Source of the DNA: Lachnoclostridium sp. UBA7122
GTDB taxonomy: Bacteria > Bacillota > Clostridia > Lachnospirales > Lachnospiraceae
Length of the DNA: 7,545 nt
Direction: 5' to 3'
NCBI GenBank assembly: GCA_002493085.1
Contig: DKXQ01000029.1
Location: forward strand, 1-7,545
Of this stretch, positions 5,734-7,545 are shown in pieces. The notes under the pieces were generated by a model, which was not told the DNA's origin, did no database searches, and saw only the letters and a program-made list of their open reading frames with translations. Each line of letters begins with the position of its first letter. Position 1 is the stretch's first letter. The position numbers were made by a program, and so were the translations under genes.

Positions 5734-5772
5734 ATGCAGGCATTTTCGCTTGAAATTTGGTACAAATTATGA
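5734..5772 (+). CDS. Twelve-codon leader ORF coupled to the DUF1703 gene
   Basis: The frame encodes MQAFSLEIWYKL and stops at TGA 5770-5772, overlapping the downstream ATG (5769-5771) as ATGA. The only good ribosome binding site in this leader serves this frame, so ribosomes finishing here could restart on the large gene. The peptide resembles nothing I recognise. It has no run of a single amino acid, so it does not look like an amino-acid attenuator. It may simply load ribosomes for the next gene, or it may be chance. Confidence 0.45.
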   Translation: MQAFSLEIWYKL

Positions 5773-7469
5773 AAAAACTGCCTATAGGTATAGAATCTTT
5801 TGACCAGATTATACAAGAAGGTTATTATTATGTGGATAAAACAGAAATGATCAGGGATTTACTAAACTCTGGAAGTAAGGTGACTTTATTTACACGTCCG
5901 CGCTGTTTTGGTAAAAGCCTGAATATGGACATGCTAAACCATTTTTTTAAAACAGGGGCTTATAATCCACTCTTTGATAATCTGGCTATTTCAAAAGAAA
6001 CGGCACTGTGTGAAAAATACCAGGGAAAATTTCCGGTAATTTCAATTAGTTTAAAAGATGTTGATGGAAGAAATTTTGAAGATGCTTTATTTATGATGTC
6101 TGAAACCATACAAAGAGAAATACGCAAACACCAGTATTTGCTTCAAAGTAACCGGCTTTCAGACATGGACAAAGAATTTTTAAAACCAGTGTTTTTTCCA
6201 GTACTGTCAGAAAATAACCAGAAAACAAGCATGTATTTACTTTCTGAGATGTTATTTAAATATTATGGGAAGAAAAGCATTGTGTTAATTGATGAATATG
6301 ATGTTCCTCTGGACAATGCATATAAAAATGGCTATTACGATGAAATGATAAAATTCATGCGTTCTTTTTTTAGCAGTGTTTTTAAAACTAATGAATATTT
6401 AGAATTTGCAGTTCTTACCGGATGTTTAAGAATTTCCAGAGAAAGTATTTTTACTGGTCTAAATAATTTCAAAGTCAGAACTATTTCTGACAGTAAATTT
6501 TCAGAGTATTTTGGTTTTACAGATAAAGAAGTAATTGATATATTAAAATATTATAGGCTTGAGAACAAATATTTTACCTTTAAAGAGTGGTATAATGGCT
6601 ACAGGTTTGGTAATACAGAAATTTATTGTCCATGGGATGTTATAAACCAGTGTGAATTATTATGTGAAGATAAAGAAGCTCCTATGCAATCTTACTGGGT
6701 TAATAGCAGCAGTAATGACATTATAAAAGATATTTTAAATAATGCTTCTGCAAGCACCAGGGCACAGCTTGAATATCTTATCTCAGGTGAAAGCATAAAA
6801 AGAAAAATAAATCCAGATTTAACATATGGAGATTTAAAAAATCCAGATAAAATCAAAAAGGAAACTTACTTATGGAGTATACTTTATTCCACAGGGTATT
6901 TAACAGATAAAGTAAAGCCAGAGGATAAAATACATACATTGGTAATTCCTAATAAAGAGATTTTAGAGATATACAAAGAGCAGATATTATTATGGTTTAA
7001 CATGGATACATGTTATAGCCAGCAGTGGAAGCAGATTTGCAGTGCTGTTGAAAGCGGGGATTCAGACAGCCTGGAAAATATATTAAACCATATTCTCAAG
7101 AAATTTATAAGTATCCGCGATACTTATGTCAAAAAAGACATGAAAGAGAATTTCTATCATGGCATGCTTCTGGGTTTGTTATCATATAACGACAAATGGG
7201 TTGTAAAATCAGAACAGGAATCTGGCGAAGGGTATCCCGATATTCTTATTGAAATAGCCGGAAAAAGCACAGGCTGTATTTTTGAAATAAAATATGCTGA
7301 AAATGGAAATTTTGATAAAGCATGTAAGAAGGCTATGCAGCAAATTGAAAGCAAAAAATATGCTGAAATTTTAAAACAGGATGGTATACAAACGATATAC
7401 AAATTTGGCATAGCCTTTTACAGAAAATCCTGTAAAGTTATATACAAACAGGAAGCTTCGTTTTATTAA
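5769..7469 (+). CDS. AAA-ATPase-like / PD-(D/E)XK nuclease-like (DUF1703) protein
   Basis: A 566-residue protein of a large, often multicopy family in gut anaerobes, of unproven function. The N-terminal AAA-ATPase-like domain begins MKKLPIGIESF and GYYYVDKT (18-25). It carries Walker A RPRCFGKS at 43-50 (Cys46 where the family usually has Arg), Walker B IVLIDEYD at 171-178, and the family blocks VLTGCLRISRESIFTGLNNF at 215-234 and WYNGYRFG at 274-281. The C-terminal DUF1703 domain has GYPD with Asp491, EIK at 506-508 and Gln524-Gln525 before KKYAE. These fit a PD-(D/E)XK nuclease core with intact acidic and lysine residues. The family N-terminus points to ATG 5769; a TTG at 5757 would add four residues. 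Proposed roles (defence, toxin, mobile-element function) are inference. No partner gene lies downstream within the window. Confidence 0.9.
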   Translation: MKKLPIGIESFDQIIQEGYYYVDKTEMIRDLLNSGSKVTLFTRPRCFGKSLNMDMLNHFFKTGAYNPLFDNLAISKETALCEKYQGKFPVISISLKDVDGRNFEDALFMMSETIQREIRKHQYLLQSNRLSDMDKEFLKPVFFPVLSENNQKTSMYLLSEMLFKYYGKKSIVLIDEYDVPLDNAYKNGYYDEMIKFMRSFFSSVFKTNEYLEFAVLTGCLRISRESIFTGLNNFKVRTISDSKFSEYFGFTDKEVIDILKYYRLENKYFTFKEWYNGYRFGNTEIYCPWDVINQCELLCEDKEAPMQSYWVNSSSNDIIKDILNNASASTRAQLEYLISGESIKRKINPDLTYGDLKNPDKIKKETYLWSILYSTGYLTDKVKPEDKIHTLVIPNKEILEIYKEQILLWFNMDTCYSQQWKQICSAVESGDSDSLENILNHILKKFISIRDTYVKKDMKENFYHGMLLGLLSYNDKWVVKSEQESGEGYPDILIEIAGKSTGCIFEIKYAENGNFDKACKKAMQQIESKKYAEILKQDGIQTIYKFGIAFYRKSCKVIYKQEASFY

Positions 7470-7521
7470 TTGGGATATTTTTATATTTAGATATTTTAAG
7501 GACTTTCTGTTAAGCAAGTAA

Positions 7522-7545
7522 TTTTATACTTAAATATGTATAAAA
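7522..7545 (+). repeat. AT-rich perfect inverted repeat at the window edge
   Basis: TTTTATAC (7522-7529) and GTATAAAA (7538-7545) are perfect inverted copies around an eight-base loop, 52 nt after the DUF1703 gene. The right arm ends at the last base of the window, so the repeat may extend further. It could be a weak terminator, an operator-like site or AT-rich chance. Confidence 0.4.

Noticed and set aside
7474..7497. Direct repeat GATATTTT at 7474-7481 and 7490-7497
   Set aside because: Eight bases of low complexity in very AT-rich DNA, with only two copies. Not a CRISPR or iteron array.

Overview
The window reads as chromosomal DNA of an anaerobic, spore-forming low-GC Firmicute, most likely a member of the Lachnospiraceae or a close clostridial relative. 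The reasons are AT-rich coding sequence with many ATA isoleucine codons, strong AGGAGG-type ribosome binding sites, the khpA-rimM-trmD ribosome/tRNA cluster, and a full-length spoIVA, which is confined to endospore formers. Species cannot be fixed from what is here. All recognisable genes lie on the + strand and coding density is high. No gap between genes exceeds 300 bases.

Bases 1-861 hold khpA (small KH-domain RNA-binding protein) and rimM (30S maturation factor), separated by a convincing hairpin-plus-T-tract terminator or attenuator. rimM is followed after one base by trmD (tRNA m1G37 methyltransferase). In many Firmicutes rplS comes next. Here trmD instead overlaps apbE, a lipoprotein FAD:protein FMN transferase. 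apbE overlaps a GTG-started acylphosphatase gene, and that overlaps a DUF2752 membrane-protein gene (overlaps of 17, 4 and 25 nt). This makes a tightly packed, probably translationally coupled run from rimM to 3447. A DUF4190 small membrane protein follows after 74 nt, and a strong terminator at 3960-3994 closes the block.

spoIVA (4097-5575) stands alone behind that terminator with a possible sigma-E promoter. Its product is the ATPase that polymerises on the forespore to build the coat basement layer. It has 492 residues, with the Walker A lysine at residue 30 and the Walker B aspartate at residue 97.

Downstream of spoIVA is a structured spacer with an 8-bp stem-loop and a 17-bp hairpin whose left arm can also pair with a sequence further upstream. 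A good extended -10 promoter follows, then a 12-codon leader frame with a strong ribosome binding site whose stop overlaps the start of the last gene (ATGA). That gene (5769-7469) encodes a two-part protein: an N-terminal AAA-ATPase-like domain (RPRxFGKS, LIDEYD) and a C-terminal PD-(D/E)XK nuclease-like domain of the DUF1703 type. It belongs to a large accessory family of unknown function and is the most likely non-core item in the window. The right edge ends in a perfect AT-rich inverted repeat.

No tRNA, rRNA, CRISPR array, transposase or attachment site was seen.
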